From the NCBI GenBank assembly GCA_964546565.1, contig CAZJKC010000008.1:1-41928 (forward strand): a stretch of 41,928 nucleotides of DNA, written 5' to 3'. Position numbers and translations under genes: made by a program. The stretch is from CAG-826 sp964546565. GTDB taxonomy: Bacteria; Bacillota_I; Bacilli_A; RFN20; CAG-826. Shown here one piece after another: positions 1 to 8,771 of this stretch. Position 1 is the stretch's first letter. Every line of letters starts with the position of its first letter. The notes under the pieces were generated by a model. The model saw nothing but the letters and a program-made list of their open reading frames with translations, was not told where the DNA came from and made no database searches.

Positions 1-35
1 TTTTAAAAAATTAAATTAATGCATTTCTGTATAAT

Positions 36-1343
36 TTATTTTGTAAATTTAATGCCATACATATAAGCAGTTTTGGCGTGACGATTAGAATCAAAGTACG
101 TTGAATACTGATTATTTAACAACATTCCATCCATAACTTCAATTAAGAAAATAACTGTTATTTCCCCAATAATTCCAATAGTCCCTTCATCTTTGTCATA
201 ACGTTTATATCCGCATACAGCGTAGAGATGGTCACCATACATTTTCGTATCACGAGCATCAAGAATAGCCGGATAATTTAAATCCATATAATCATCTGTT
301 CGACTTCTCATAAAAGTGCGCCATGTAAATCTACCGGAAATTGTTATACCATCACTATCAGAAAATTGTGATGGAATTAATTCTTTAACTTCATCTAGAC
401 CAATTTCTGCGTTTGTATCACCACCATAGTTATCAATAACATGGCAACGATAAGTTCTCTGAGTCCCCTTAATTTTCCGCATCATGCTTGAATAGCCATC
501 AGCAATTCGTGTTTCATAATAAGCATTTTCACTGACTGATGGTAAATAGTTATTAGAAATAGCCGTTAACCATTCCCCTTTTCTACGTGCATAAGCGAGA
601 TATTCAATAATAGAAAAAGCAATACAGTAATTGCTCATATCAGGATAAGTGGTTACGCCATCAACAGTTTTTGTATAAAAAGAAAGCTTTTCGGCCGTAT
701 ATCCAATCATTTGAAAAGCACTTCCGTAAGCAATTGACTTGCCCCATCGATATTCCACTACATCACTATCACCATAACGATCAGCAATATAGGCGTCAGG
801 ATCAGTAATACGACATTCGCCTGCTCCATCTTGTCCAGCATAAGATGGTTCATTTTCATAATCATCTTGTTTATTGTATTTGTTTTCATCACCTAAGTTA
901 ACGGTGGTTCCCATATCAGTAATATATTGAAAGCCTAATCGCGTCTCATAAACTTTTGTTCCACTCGTAAAAGCATTGTATGGGGGATTGCCCACAAAAG
1001 CTAAACAATAATAACGATTATTTGGACCAACGACTAAATAACCTTTATCACCATCAAAATCCAAAAGTTTTCCTTCTAATAATTCCGGTTCATAATAAGC
1101 ATCAATAAGAATATCAGATATTTCTGCCGAATAGACAGCCGTATGATATCCATTTTCATCACGTACTTGATTTAATAAATTAAGATTATTCATAATGTAC
1201 GAAGCCACAGCCGTACTTGTAATAATCTGTTCTTGTTCAACTTCAATATCAATTATTTCTGCTTTCGCATAATTATTATCAGCGACAAATCCACCCGATA
1301 CTAAAGTTGATAATAAAGAAATAAATAATAATGCTTTTTTCAT
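36..1343 (-). CDS. putative secreted papain-like cysteine peptidase
   Basis: 435-residue protein with an N-terminal signal peptide (Lys-Lys, a hydrophobic stretch, likely cleavage after an AKA motif near residue 28). Residues about 40-115 carry a prodomain-like stretch with LDFDGDKGYLVV, as seen in propeptides of C10/papain-like bacterial proteases. A candidate catalytic Cys sits in NYCIAF (about residue 240) and a candidate His in DHLYAVCGY (about 372), in the Cys-then-His order of the papain fold; the HxxAVxGY context is typical of that His. The start chosen is the ATG at 1343, because AGGAGG lies 6 nt upstream; a TTG one codon earlier is too close. It lies 10 bp downstream of the XRE gene, and its ribosome binding site overlaps the regulator's stop, so they are probably co-transcribed. 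Function is inferred from motif order only; a non-catalytic C39-like fold is the alternative. Confidence 0.6.
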   Translation of the reverse strand: MKKALLFISLLSTLVSGGFVADNNYAKAEIIDIEVEQEQIITSTAVASYIMNNLNLLNQVRDENGYHTAVYSAEISDILIDAYYEPELLEGKLLDFDGDKGYLVVGPNNRYYCLAFVGNPPYNAFTSGTKVYETRLGFQYITDMGTTVNLGDENKYNKQDDYENEPSYAGQDGAGECRITDPDAYIADRYGDSDVVEYRWGKSIAYGSAFQMIGYTAEKLSFYTKTVDGVTTYPDMSNYCIAFSIIEYLAYARRKGEWLTAISNNYLPSVSENAYYETRIADGYSSMMRKIKGTQRTYRCHVIDNYGGDTNAEIGLDEVKELIPSQFSDSDGITISGRFTWRTFMRSRTDDYMDLNYPAILDARDTKMYGDHLYAVCGYKRYDKDEGTIGIIGEITVIFLIEVMDGMLLNNQYSTYFDSNRHAKTAYMYGIKFTK

Positions 1344-1353
1344 CAAAATCCTC

Positions 1354-1947
1354 CTATTTTATAAGCATTAAAAGCGGTATGCTTGCTAAGAATAGAAGTA
1401 TCAGAGCGACAAAAACAATATATCTAGTACTTAATTCTAATTGACTATCGTCAATATTATTATCTTTATATTTAAAATTATAAAAGAAACGAACTACTTT
1501 TCTTCGAACACGTTTTGAACAAACAAAAATCAAATCGATTATTAAAATAAGAGCAAATAATAAAAAATCTATAAAAGCATTATGGTAAATTGATAAATAA
1601 GTTAAGCGAATTTCCCCCATAAAACTATATTGATCAATTACCATAAATATAAAAAGAGCAATAATTAAAATAACTGATGTTACCATCAAACACATTTTAA
1701 GCCATGATGGTTTACTTCTCTTCTTATTTTTAGTCGTGTCACTGGTCCCATAAAGGTAATCAGCGGTTACTCCTAATTCTAAGGCAATTTTGCTAATCGT
1801 TCCTTGATCAGGATAACCTTGTCCAGTTTCCCATCGTGAGATTGTTGTCGGTTGAACACCTATTAGTTTCGCTAACTGTCTTTGACTTAATTTTAATTCA
1901 GTTCTTCTTCCGCGAATTATATTACCGATATTACTCATGTCACTCAT
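1354..1947 (-). CDS. XRE-family HTH regulator with C-terminal membrane helices
   Basis: 197 residues. Residues about 7-66 form a Cro/C1-type helix-turn-helix (LSQRQLAKLIGVQPTTISRW). A basic linker follows, then three hydrophobic segments at about 84-105, 124-143 and 174-196, so the DNA-binding domain is tethered to the membrane. Such HTH-TM proteins usually sense an envelope or peptide signal; the signal here is unknown. The ATG at 1947 has an AAGGAAG Shine-Dalgarno about 7 nt away. It is the first gene of a likely two-gene operon with the secreted peptidase. The promoter carries two short perfect palindromes, one touching each promoter element, which fits autoregulation by this protein (inference). 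Confidence 0.8.
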   Translation of the reverse strand: MSDMSNIGNIIRGRRTELKLSQRQLAKLIGVQPTTISRWETGQGYPDQGTISKIALELGVTADYLYGTSDTTKNKKRSKPSWLKMCLMVTSVILIIALFIFMVIDQYSFMGEIRLTYLSIYHNAFIDFLLFALILIIDLIFVCSKRVRRKVVRFFYNFKYKDNNIDDSQLELSTRYIVFVALILLFLASIPLLMLIK

Positions 1948-1967
1948 AACAAATACTTCCTTCTCGT

Positions 1968-2000
1968 TGCTATATTAGCATATCAACTTTTTGTTAACAA
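1968..2000 (-). promoter_or_regulatory. promoter and candidate operator of the XRE-peptidase operon
   Basis: On the minus strand, -35 TTGTTA (2000-1995), a 17-nt spacer and -10 TAATAT (1977-1972), preceded by TG to make an extended -10. The -35 lies in the perfect palindrome TTGTTAACAA (1991-2000). The -10 lies in the palindrome TGCTA-TAT-TAGCA (1968-1980). The palindromes are candidate binding sites for the downstream regulator. Confidence 0.55.
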
Positions 2001-2049
2001 TATTAAATAGATAATTATGTGAAATATAACGCCATTTTTAAAATATTTT

Positions 2050-3210
2050 TTAACAAAAAATGTCTTTTAATGCCTTTAATCTACTATTAAAAGATACATA
2101 AAATGCTAATTCATTATCGCACTGATAGGTCATCGATAAACGTATAAAGGAGCCACAATCATCATAAGGAATAGTCATAATGCCAAGACGTTCTAATAAG
2201 AACAATGCACAATCATGAGCGTTTTTAAAAAAAGTTGGAATCTTCGCATAAAGATAATATGTTCCTTTCGATATTTTTGTTATAAAACCATTTTCATTAA
2301 GAATATGTGCAATATTTTCCATTCTTATATAGTACTTATTTTTTAATCTTGTTGTAATTTCGTGATGTTTAAGGCCGTATATAGCGGCATATTCAATAGG
2401 TGCAAATTGGCCCGAATCAAATATGTCTGAAACTTTTGTATAAAGATCAATAATTCTTGACGAACCCGCCATAAAGCCAATACGATAACCCGTCATGTTA
2501 TGAGATTTTGACAAAGTATATAATTCGACACAACACTCTTTTGCTCCTTCTATCGATAAAATAGATAAGGGCTTATCAGCATATGTATACTCTAAATAGG
2601 CCGCATCATTAACTATAAGAAAATGATATTTATGAGCTAAACGTATTAGTTTTTTATAAAAATCAACATTCCCTATCGCCCCCGTCGGATTGTTAGGATA
2701 ATTAATCGAAAATATTTTGACTTTTTCCCATATATTTTCATTTATCAATGATAAATCAGGCAAATAGTCATTTTCTTCCTTTAAATGGAGGCTAATAACC
2801 TTTGCACCATATAAAATACTAGCTTTTTCTAAAACGACATAACCCGGATGAGTGGTAATAACATAATCGTCTTTATGAACTAAAAAAGATGGAAGAATTG
2901 CTAAGCCTTCTTTCGTCCCCATAGTCATCGCTATTTCATCAAGAGATACGTCAACATGAAAAGAATCATACAAGTACTCTTTCATTGTACTTTTAAGGCC
3001 ATCGATACCACGATCGGTATATTTATGATTTTGTGATTTGCTAAGGGCTGATTGCAATGAAGAAATAATCCCATTATCGGGCATTGTTTGTTCTTCACCA
3101 ATACCAAAATCCATCAATTCATACTCACCATGATATTCTTTTTTCTTGGTCAAAATATCTTGAAAGCGATTGTAAAAAAAATCTAGTGGGAAGTCTTGTC
3201 GAAAAAGCAT
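2050..3210 (-). CDS. dapL: class I/II PLP aminotransferase, probable LL-diaminopimelate aminotransferase
   Basis: 386-residue fold-type I aminotransferase, normal length for the family. The NYPNNPTGA motif (substrate/PLP-binding Asn) is near residue 169. A DAAY motif carries the Asp that pairs with the pyridine nitrogen. SKSHNMTGYRIGF carries the candidate Schiff-base Lys. A late Arg in SFIRLSM fits the carboxylate-binding Arg. Family members act on many amino acids. The assignment to DapL (tetrahydrodipicolinate to LL-diaminopimelate) rests on its position directly after asd and dapF, so substrate specificity is inferred. Its start overlaps the dapF end by 28 nt. AAAGGGG lies about 10 nt upstream of the ATG, inside dapF, implying translational coupling. 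Confidence 0.7.
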   Translation of the reverse strand: MLFRQDFPLDFFYNRFQDILTKKKEYHGEYELMDFGIGEEQTMPDNGIISSLQSALSKSQNHKYTDRGIDGLKSTMKEYLYDSFHVDVSLDEIAMTMGTKEGLAILPSFLVHKDDYVITTHPGYVVLEKASILYGAKVISLHLKEENDYLPDLSLINENIWEKVKIFSINYPNNPTGAIGNVDFYKKLIRLAHKYHFLIVNDAAYLEYTYADKPLSILSIEGAKECCVELYTLSKSHNMTGYRIGFMAGSSRIIDLYTKVSDIFDSGQFAPIEYAAIYGLKHHEITTRLKNKYYIRMENIAHILNENGFITKISKGTYYLYAKIPTFFKNAHDCALFLLERLGIMTIPYDDCGSFIRLSMTYQCDNELAFYVSFNSRLKALKDIFC

Positions 3211-3917
3211 TTTTCAATATCCCCTTTCATAATTAAATGAACTTTCCCTTCTAATAAGAGATAATCCTTTTGTTTTTTTATTTGATATATTCCGCCTTTA
3301 CTTTTTATAGTTAAAGCATTTAACGATGGATTTTCTAAAAAGACTTCACTCGCTAATGCAATCGATGCACTACCACAAGATAAAGTAAAACCTACTCCTC
3401 TTTCATATGTTCGTATTTCGACAATATGCTCATCATGTAATTGATAAAAAGTGATGTTTTGATGAGCAAAATTATTAGCTATTTCTCTTTGTATTTCATC
3501 ATTTAAAGGTTGATTAAATAAATAATGAATATTACCAACATCATAAATGACATAATCTTTTTCTTTTCTTACACATTTTGCCATCGGAAAACGGACCCTT
3601 ACTTTATCAAATGAATGATAAGCTAAATACTCTTTATCGTTGACACTAATAAGAAAATGCATTTGGTGAATAAATATTTTACTTAAATGATACGCTACTA
3701 TTTTTAGACCATTACCACACATTTTAGCTTTACTACCATCTGCATTATATATTTTTAATTCACATCGCCCATTTTTTATATGACTAAGTAGCAATATACC
3801 ATCTGCCCCGACTCCATAATGACGATCACAAAGCTTTTTTATTTTATTCTTTGTTAATTGATACTCTTCACACAAAATAAAATCATTACCGGCTGACTCA
3901 TATTTATAAAATTGCAT
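3183..3917 (-). CDS. dapF: diaminopimelate epimerase
   Basis: 244 residues, shorter than the usual 270-280. It converts LL- to meso-diaminopimelate, for lysine and peptidoglycan. Seen: N-terminal SAGNDF (Asn11), first catalytic Cys67 in NADGSKAKMCGNG, substrate-binding VGNIH, and the second half ERGVGFTLSCGSAS with Cys181. In most DapF the latter reads ERGxGETxxCGTG; here the Glu of GET is Phe and the CGTGA segment is CGSAS. Both catalytic cysteines are present. It starts in a TAATG overlap with asd and its 3' end overlaps the aminotransferase. The three genes form one operon, which supports diaminopimelate synthesis even though dapA and dapB are not here. Confidence 0.88.
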   Translation of the reverse strand: MQFYKYESAGNDFILCEEYQLTKNKIKKLCDRHYGVGADGILLLSHIKNGRCELKIYNADGSKAKMCGNGLKIVAYHLSKIFIHQMHFLISVNDKEYLAYHSFDKVRVRFPMAKCVRKEKDYVIYDVGNIHYLFNQPLNDEIQREIANNFAHQNITFYQLHDEHIVEIRTYERGVGFTLSCGSASIALASEVFLENPSLNALTIKSKGGIYQIKKQKDYLLLEGKVHLIMKGDIEKCFFDKTSH

Positions 3918-4927
3918 TATTTTATAATCTCCCGAAGTTTAAACGCCATCATAACGGCATTATAACTTGCTCCCCGAACAAGATTGTTGCTGGTCACAAA
4001 AAAACTAATGGTATATTCACAATCAAGATCCGCTCTTAAGCGCCCAACCGCCACAAATGATTGGTGTCTTATCTCTAATAATGAAGGATAATCCGGATGT
4101 TGATAAACCTTTAAATATGGACATGATTTCCAAATGTTAATAACTTCTTCGACAGCGATTTTTTCTTTAAATTGCACCACAATGGAGGCCCCATGTCCAA
4201 TAGTGGTTGGGACTCGCACACATGTGACATTTATATCAATCGATGCATCATGAAGAATCTTATGACTTTCATCTCTTATTTTCATTTCTTCTTTCGTATA
4301 ACCATTATCCAAAACGTCATCGACAATAGGAAGAATATTATCAAAAAGATTCTTTTTTATCACATTACTGCTCGGTAAAAAGGTCGCCTTATAAGATGGA
4401 TTATTAATCTCACTATAATACTCATTTAAGGCATTGGTACCGGCACCGGATGCTGATTGATATGATGAAACAATAATCTTTTCCGCTTTATACTTATCGT
4501 GTATAGGCTTAACCGCTAATAAAATCATGATGGTAGTGCAATTAGGATTAGCGTATAGCTTATTCCCATCTAATAAATCATCCGCATTTAATTCAGGAAT
4601 AACCAAAGGAACATCTTTATGCATTCGATAATAACTCGAATTATCGATAACAATAGCCCCTTTTTTGATAAAATCCGGTGCATATTCTTTAGCAATATTT
4701 TCATTACCGCTAAAAAAAACAAGATCATAATATGTGATTGTCTTTTTATCTAACGGTATCACTATAAATGTTCTTTCATTAATAACTAATGGTATATCGG
4801 CTTTTTCTTTTGAACCATAGATAGAAAGACTTTCCAAAGGAAAATGATATTTAAATAAATCCTCTATAAGACATTTTGTAACTAATCCATGGCCCCCAAT
4901 AACCGCTACTTTCCATTTCTTTTCCAT
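3917..4927 (-). CDS. asd: aspartate-semialdehyde dehydrogenase
   Basis: 336 residues, normal length. It reduces aspartyl phosphate to aspartate semialdehyde with NADPH, the branch point to lysine, threonine and methionine. Seen: a Rossmann start VAVIGGHGLVTK, catalytic Cys130 in NPNCTT, SYQSASGAG at 155-163, and the acid-base His245 in RVPTTIGHG. It is the first gene of the asd-dapF-aminotransferase operon; its TAA stop overlaps the dapF ATG. The Shine-Dalgarno is weak (GGGTGA), and the short leader can form competing hairpins. It lies 114 bp from glgA, whose terminator is in the gap. Confidence 0.93.
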   Translation of the reverse strand: MEKKWKVAVIGGHGLVTKCLIEDLFKYHFPLESLSIYGSKEKADIPLVINERTFIVIPLDKKTITYYDLVFFSGNENIAKEYAPDFIKKGAIVIDNSSYYRMHKDVPLVIPELNADDLLDGNKLYANPNCTTIMILLAVKPIHDKYKAEKIIVSSYQSASGAGTNALNEYYSEINNPSYKATFLPSSNVIKKNLFDNILPIVDDVLDNGYTKEEMKIRDESHKILHDASIDINVTCVRVPTTIGHGASIVVQFKEKIAVEEVINIWKSCPYLKVYQHPDYPSLLEIRHQSFVAVGRLRADLDCEYTISFFVTSNNLVRGASYNAVMMAFKLREIIK

Positions 4928-4938
4928 AAATATTCACC

Positions 4939-4961
4939 CACTTAATAAAGTGTATGACACT
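4939..4961 (-). promoter_or_regulatory. two overlapping inverted repeats in the asd leader
   Basis: On the plus strand CACTT-AATA-AAGTG (4939-4952) and AGTGT-ATG-ACACT (4949-4961) share four bases, so only one hairpin can form at a time. The first abuts the weak ribosome binding site of asd. Regulation is possible but unproven; no lysine riboswitch or T-box is visible. Confidence 0.35.
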
Positions 4962-4989
4962 CAATAGAAAGATAGAAATAATAAATAAC

Positions 4990-5021
4990 AAAAAAAGCCC
5001 TTAATAAATATACTAAGAGCT
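4990..5021 (-). terminator. intrinsic terminator after glgA
   Basis: On the minus strand AGCTCTTA, a 10-nt loop, TAAGGGCT (one G-U pair), then seven T. It is 20 bp downstream of the glgA stop and ends the glg operon. Confidence 0.8.
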
Positions 5022-5041
5022 CATTAAAGTATTCTTTTTAA

Positions 5042-6466
5042 TTAATTTTGATAAACTTTTAAATATTCTGTAGCGGATTTTCGCCAATCATTATTTGCTT
5101 CAATAGCGTTTTTCCTTAATAAATCTATCAAAGCCTCATCTTCAAAGCATGATAAGGCCCATTCGATGGTATTAAACAAAGCTTGCGCTTCATAAGCATA
5201 AAAGCCAAAGCCATTAGCGAATTCTCGATTATCTTTAACATATGGCACAATAGTGTCATTGAGACCTCCGGTCATTCTTACAAGCGGCAAGGCTCCATAT
5301 CGTAAAGCGATTAATTGCCCAATTCCACATGGTTCAAACATACTAGGCATTAAAAAGACATCACATGCCGCATATATTTGATGAGCCAATTCATCATTAT
5401 ATCCAATATAAAGAGCCATTTGAGATGGATATTCACGTCGAATCATTTCAAATTCTTGTTCATACATCGATTCACCCGATCCTAAAATAACTAAATTGGC
5501 TCCTTTTTCTAATAAGGGACGTGCCGAATATAACAATAAATCCAAACCTTTTTGACTTGTTAATCGAGAAACAAGACCAAAAAGAGGTCTACCGTTATCC
5601 TTTAAATGAAATTTCTTTAATAAGAAATCTTTATTAGCTTTCTTTCCTTCTTTGATTGATTTTCCATTATAAGTTTGTGTTATTAATTTATCTTTAGAAG
5701 GATCAAATTCTTGATAATCAATCCCATTTAAAATACCAATAAAATCATTTTTCCGTAATTCGATAATACTTTCTAATCCGTGCCCTCCTTCTTTAGTTAA
5801 AAGTTCTTGGGCATGGGTCGGAGATACCGTTGTAATTTTATCGGCATATATAATTGCGGACTTCAATGTTGAAACTTGGTCATGAAAACGAACATCACCA
5901 CGTTCATATAAAGAATAATCAAGAGAATAATAATCTCCAAGAGCGTCAGGTGAGCACATACCTTGAAAAGCAGGATTATGAATTGTTAAAACAAATTTGG
6001 TATGAGCAAAAAAAGGATCATTCCGATTTTGTTCTTTAATCAATACCGGGAGCATTCCTACTTGCCAATCATGACAATGAATGATATCAGGAACAAAAGA
6101 AATCTCTTTTAACAAATTACGAATCGCTAAAGTAAAAAAGGCAAAACGTTCATTATCATCATCATAGCCATACAAATTTTGACGTCCAAAATATTGATGA
6201 TTTGATAATAAATAATAATTGATACCATCTATTTTAGTATAGTAAACTTGGCATTTTTGATTACGCCATGATAAATAAACATGAAACTCTCCTATTAATT
6301 CAACATGGTGGTTAATACGCTCCCGAATAGAATTATAATAAGGTAAAACAATTACCACTTCATTATCTAACTCTACTAGTTCACGTGATAAAGCGTGAAC
6401 AACATCGGCCAAGCCACCCGTTTTAGCAAGCGGAGTTGCTTCACTTGCGGCCATTAATATTTTCAT
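5042..6466 (-). CDS. glgA: glycogen synthase (GT5)
   Basis: 474 residues, normal for bacterial GlgA. It transfers glucose from ADP-glucose to the growing alpha-1,4-glucan. The N-terminal domain opens with the ADP-glucose motif KTGGLADV (Lys15). The C-terminal GT-B domain has SRLTSQKGLDLL and the conserved acidic motif in MFEPCGIGQL (Glu378), followed by RMTGGLNDT. Its ATG overlaps the glgD stop (TAATG), so it is translated together with both pyrophosphorylase subunits. It is the last gene before a clear terminator. No glgB or glgP is in the window. Confidence 0.96.
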   Translation of the reverse strand: MKILMAASEATPLAKTGGLADVVHALSRELVELDNEVVIVLPYYNSIRERINHHVELIGEFHVYLSWRNQKCQVYYTKIDGINYYLLSNHQYFGRQNLYGYDDDNERFAFFTLAIRNLLKEISFVPDIIHCHDWQVGMLPVLIKEQNRNDPFFAHTKFVLTIHNPAFQGMCSPDALGDYYSLDYSLYERGDVRFHDQVSTLKSAIIYADKITTVSPTHAQELLTKEGGHGLESIIELRKNDFIGILNGIDYQEFDPSKDKLITQTYNGKSIKEGKKANKDFLLKKFHLKDNGRPLFGLVSRLTSQKGLDLLLYSARPLLEKGANLVILGSGESMYEQEFEMIRREYPSQMALYIGYNDELAHQIYAACDVFLMPSMFEPCGIGQLIALRYGALPLVRMTGGLNDTIVPYVKDNREFANGFGFYAYEAQALFNTIEWALSCFEDEALIDLLRKNAIEANNDWRKSATEYLKVYQN

Positions 6467-7575
6467 TATAAAACATCTCCTTGCTTAACGTATAACGGCT
6501 CATCTTTAGTGCCTTTCAATTGTTTGGTATGAATAATTCGCGAATATTTATCAATAATACAATACTCGAGATTAATATCACTTGTGACAATGGAATCGGT
6601 CAAAACAATGGAATGCTTAATATGAGCACCTTCACGAACTACCACGGAACGTGAGATAATAGAATCTTCCACAATGCCATCTATGACCGCTCCATTAGCG
6701 ATGAACGAATTGCTAACTTCTGCATTATCACCATATTTTGTCGGCGGTGTATCATGGGTAACGGTATAAATAGGCCAATTGGGTAAAAAGAGTTGTTGCC
6801 GTGAAGAATAATTTAATAAATCTAATGAATATTCTAAATAGTGATTAAGACTATCGAAGCAACGTACATAACCTTGATATTCATATGGTTGAATATTTAA
6901 TTGATTGCACCGATAAGAAATATAATCATTTAGCGAAAAAACACTCGAAATAGTTTTGACATCACGAAGAATTTTATCAAGCATCGTTTTACTCATGACA
7001 TAAGTTTCTAAAGAAATATCAGCTTGATTAAACTCACCAAGATTTTCACTAACATGCGCGACACGGCCATTAAAGAATTTTAAGGCATCGCATCCTATAA
7101 AGTGGTGACGAGCATCTTGAGCTTTGGTATATACAAGGGTCACATCGGCATGCGAGGCAATGTGAGCATCGATAACTTTCCGATAATCAATGGACATTAC
7201 AAAATGAACCGGAGCAATCACGACATAATCAGCTTTTGATTGATATAAAAACCAATCGTTGTTGCGAATATTATTTAAATCATGATTATATTGTGAAGAC
7301 GCCGTATATTGTTCGTTTTGCATAATAATACGCGAGCCTGTTTTGGTATTAATACTCCATGAATTAAAAGATCCTAAATGCTTATTGATTGAACGAATAT
7401 GGTCATGAACTAAAATACCTACTTCATCAACTCCCGAATTAGCAAAATTTGATAATACAAAGTCAATAAATGCATATCGCCCAAGAAAAGAAGTTGAAGC
7501 TAAGGGACGCGAATTTGTTAATTCACCTAGCGATGGTGAATTATGTAAATTACAAAAACCTATCACACGATACAT
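6466..7575 (-). CDS. glgD: ADP-glucose pyrophosphorylase regulatory subunit
   Basis: 369 residues, homologous to GlgC: a nucleotidyltransferase-like N domain (FIDFVLSNFANSGVD) and a C-terminal left-handed beta-helix of hexapeptide-like repeats (VIDGIVEDSIISRSVVVREG). The catalytic loop GGxGTRL of GlgC is absent; the same place reads NLHNSPSLGEL. This is the known signature of the Firmicute GlgD subunit, which modulates GlgC in a heterotetramer. AAGGAGG lies 6-8 nt upstream of the ATG. It starts 14 bp after glgC and overlaps glgA. Confidence 0.93.
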   Translation of the reverse strand: MYRVIGFCNLHNSPSLGELTNSRPLASTSFLGRYAFIDFVLSNFANSGVDEVGILVHDHIRSINKHLGSFNSWSINTKTGSRIIMQNEQYTASSQYNHDLNNIRNNDWFLYQSKADYVVIAPVHFVMSIDYRKVIDAHIASHADVTLVYTKAQDARHHFIGCDALKFFNGRVAHVSENLGEFNQADISLETYVMSKTMLDKILRDVKTISSVFSLNDYISYRCNQLNIQPYEYQGYVRCFDSLNHYLEYSLDLLNYSSRQQLFLPNWPIYTVTHDTPPTKYGDNAEVSNSFIANGAVIDGIVEDSIISRSVVVREGAHIKHSIVLTDSIVTSDINLEYCIIDKYSRIIHTKQLKGTKDEPLYVKQGDVL

Positions 7576-7589
7576 ATTAATACTCCTCC

Positions 7590-8708
7590 TTATTTCGCTA
7601 CAAGAATAGCTTTTTCGCCGTCTTTATTGATAACGGCATCACTTGCAACCACAACATTATTGGCCACGATTGCGTGATAAACTTGAGCCCCTTTTCTTAT
7701 AATCGCTCCCGGCATAATGACCGAATCATATACCTCAGCTCCTTCTTCAATAAGGGTCTCATTAGAAATGACCGAATGAACTACTTTTCCTAAAACAATG
7801 GCCCCTTGATTAATTAAACTACCTTTAATAGAGGCTAATTTACCAACATAATGAGGAACACTCTTAGTATCTTCCGATAATATTTTTAAATCATCAGTAT
7901 AACTATATAAATCAACCGATTCTCCATTATCTAAAAGATCCATGTTAGCTTGCCATAATGATTCAATAGTCCCGACATCACGCCAATAACCACTGAATTG
8001 ATAAGCATATAAGGCCCGTTTTTTACTCAATAAATAAGGAATAATATTTTTCCCAAAATCATGAGCGGAATTTTCATCTTTCGAATCGCGAATTAGTACT
8101 TCACGAAGAATTTTATAATTAAAAATATAAATACCCATGGACGCTAAAGTGGATTTAGGTTTGCGTGGTTTTTCTTCAAATTCTATAATTCGTCCTTTTT
8201 CATCAATATTCATAATACCAAAACGCGATGCTTCTTCTTTGCTTACCGAAATAACCGAGACCGTCACATCCGCACCTACTTGTTTATGATAATCAAGCAT
8301 CAATTGGTAATTCATTTTATAAATATGGTCCCCGGAGAGAATTAAAACATATTCAGGGTCAACTTCATCAAGAAAATCAATATTTTGATAGATAGCATCC
8401 GCTGTTCCTTTATACCAATTTGCTCCAACCTCTGTTTGTCGAGCTGGCAATAAAGAGATTAACGAGTTAATACCATCTAATCCCCATTTTTTACCATCGC
8501 CAACATAGTTATTTAATTCGACCGATTCGTATTGCGTTAAAACACCGACCGTATCAATACCTGAATTTGCGCAGTTAGATAAAGGAAAATCGATAATACG
8601 ATATTTTCCTCCATAATTAACAGCCGGTTTCGCTATTTTTTTAGTTAACGATTCTAATCGGGTTCCTTTACCACCAGCTAGTAACATTGCTACAATTTCT
8701 TTTTTCAT
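7590..8708 (-). CDS. glgC: glucose-1-phosphate adenylyltransferase, catalytic subunit
   Basis: 372 residues. It makes ADP-glucose from glucose 1-phosphate and ATP, the first committed step of glycogen synthesis. Seen: LLAGGKGTRL (residues 9-18), KPAVNYGGKYRIIDF, the sugar-phosphate region EEKPRKPKS, GYWRDVGTIESLW, and a C-terminal beta-helix. The ATG at 8708 is preferred because GGAGG lies 7 nt upstream; a GTG one codon earlier would be too close. It is the first gene of the glg operon. Only a terminator hairpin lies between it and jetC and I see no convincing promoter there, so transcription may start inside jetC or read through from it. Confidence 0.96.
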   Translation of the reverse strand: MKKEIVAMLLAGGKGTRLESLTKKIAKPAVNYGGKYRIIDFPLSNCANSGIDTVGVLTQYESVELNNYVGDGKKWGLDGINSLISLLPARQTEVGANWYKGTADAIYQNIDFLDEVDPEYVLILSGDHIYKMNYQLMLDYHKQVGADVTVSVISVSKEEASRFGIMNIDEKGRIIEFEEKPRKPKSTLASMGIYIFNYKILREVLIRDSKDENSAHDFGKNIIPYLLSKKRALYAYQFSGYWRDVGTIESLWQANMDLLDNGESVDLYSYTDDLKILSEDTKSVPHYVGKLASIKGSLINQGAIVLGKVVHSVISNETLIEEGAEVYDSVIMPGAIIRKGAQVYHAIVANNVVVASDAVINKDGEKAILVAK

Positions 8709-8731
8709 CACTTTGCCTCCATTTTCATTTT

Positions 8732-8764
8732 TTAAAATAAACGCCGACCAAAAAAGGACGGCGT
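8732..8764 (-). terminator. hairpin between jetC and glgC
   Basis: ACGCCG and CGGCGT arms with one mismatch and two further G-C pairs around an A-rich loop. On the minus strand it is followed by TTTATTTT, so it is a moderate terminator for the jet operon, possibly leaky into glgC. Confidence 0.6.
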
Positions 8765-8771
8765 ATTAGTA

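Noticed and set aside
3183..3210. Frameshift joining dapF and the aminotransferase
   Set aside because: Both proteins have complete ends and the aminotransferase has its own ribosome binding site; it is an ordinary coding overlap.
4928..5041. Lysine riboswitch or T-box before asd
   Set aside because: The gap is 114 bp and about half is the glgA terminator; no L-box or T-box conserved elements are visible.
8712..8771. Possible remnant of jetD after jetC
   Set aside because: Only 60 bp are available, filled by a terminator hairpin and the glgC ribosome binding site; no JetD-like peptide in any frame.
7590..8771. Catabolite-responsive element before the glg operon
   Set aside because: No sequence matching the CcpA consensus was found in the gap before glgC.
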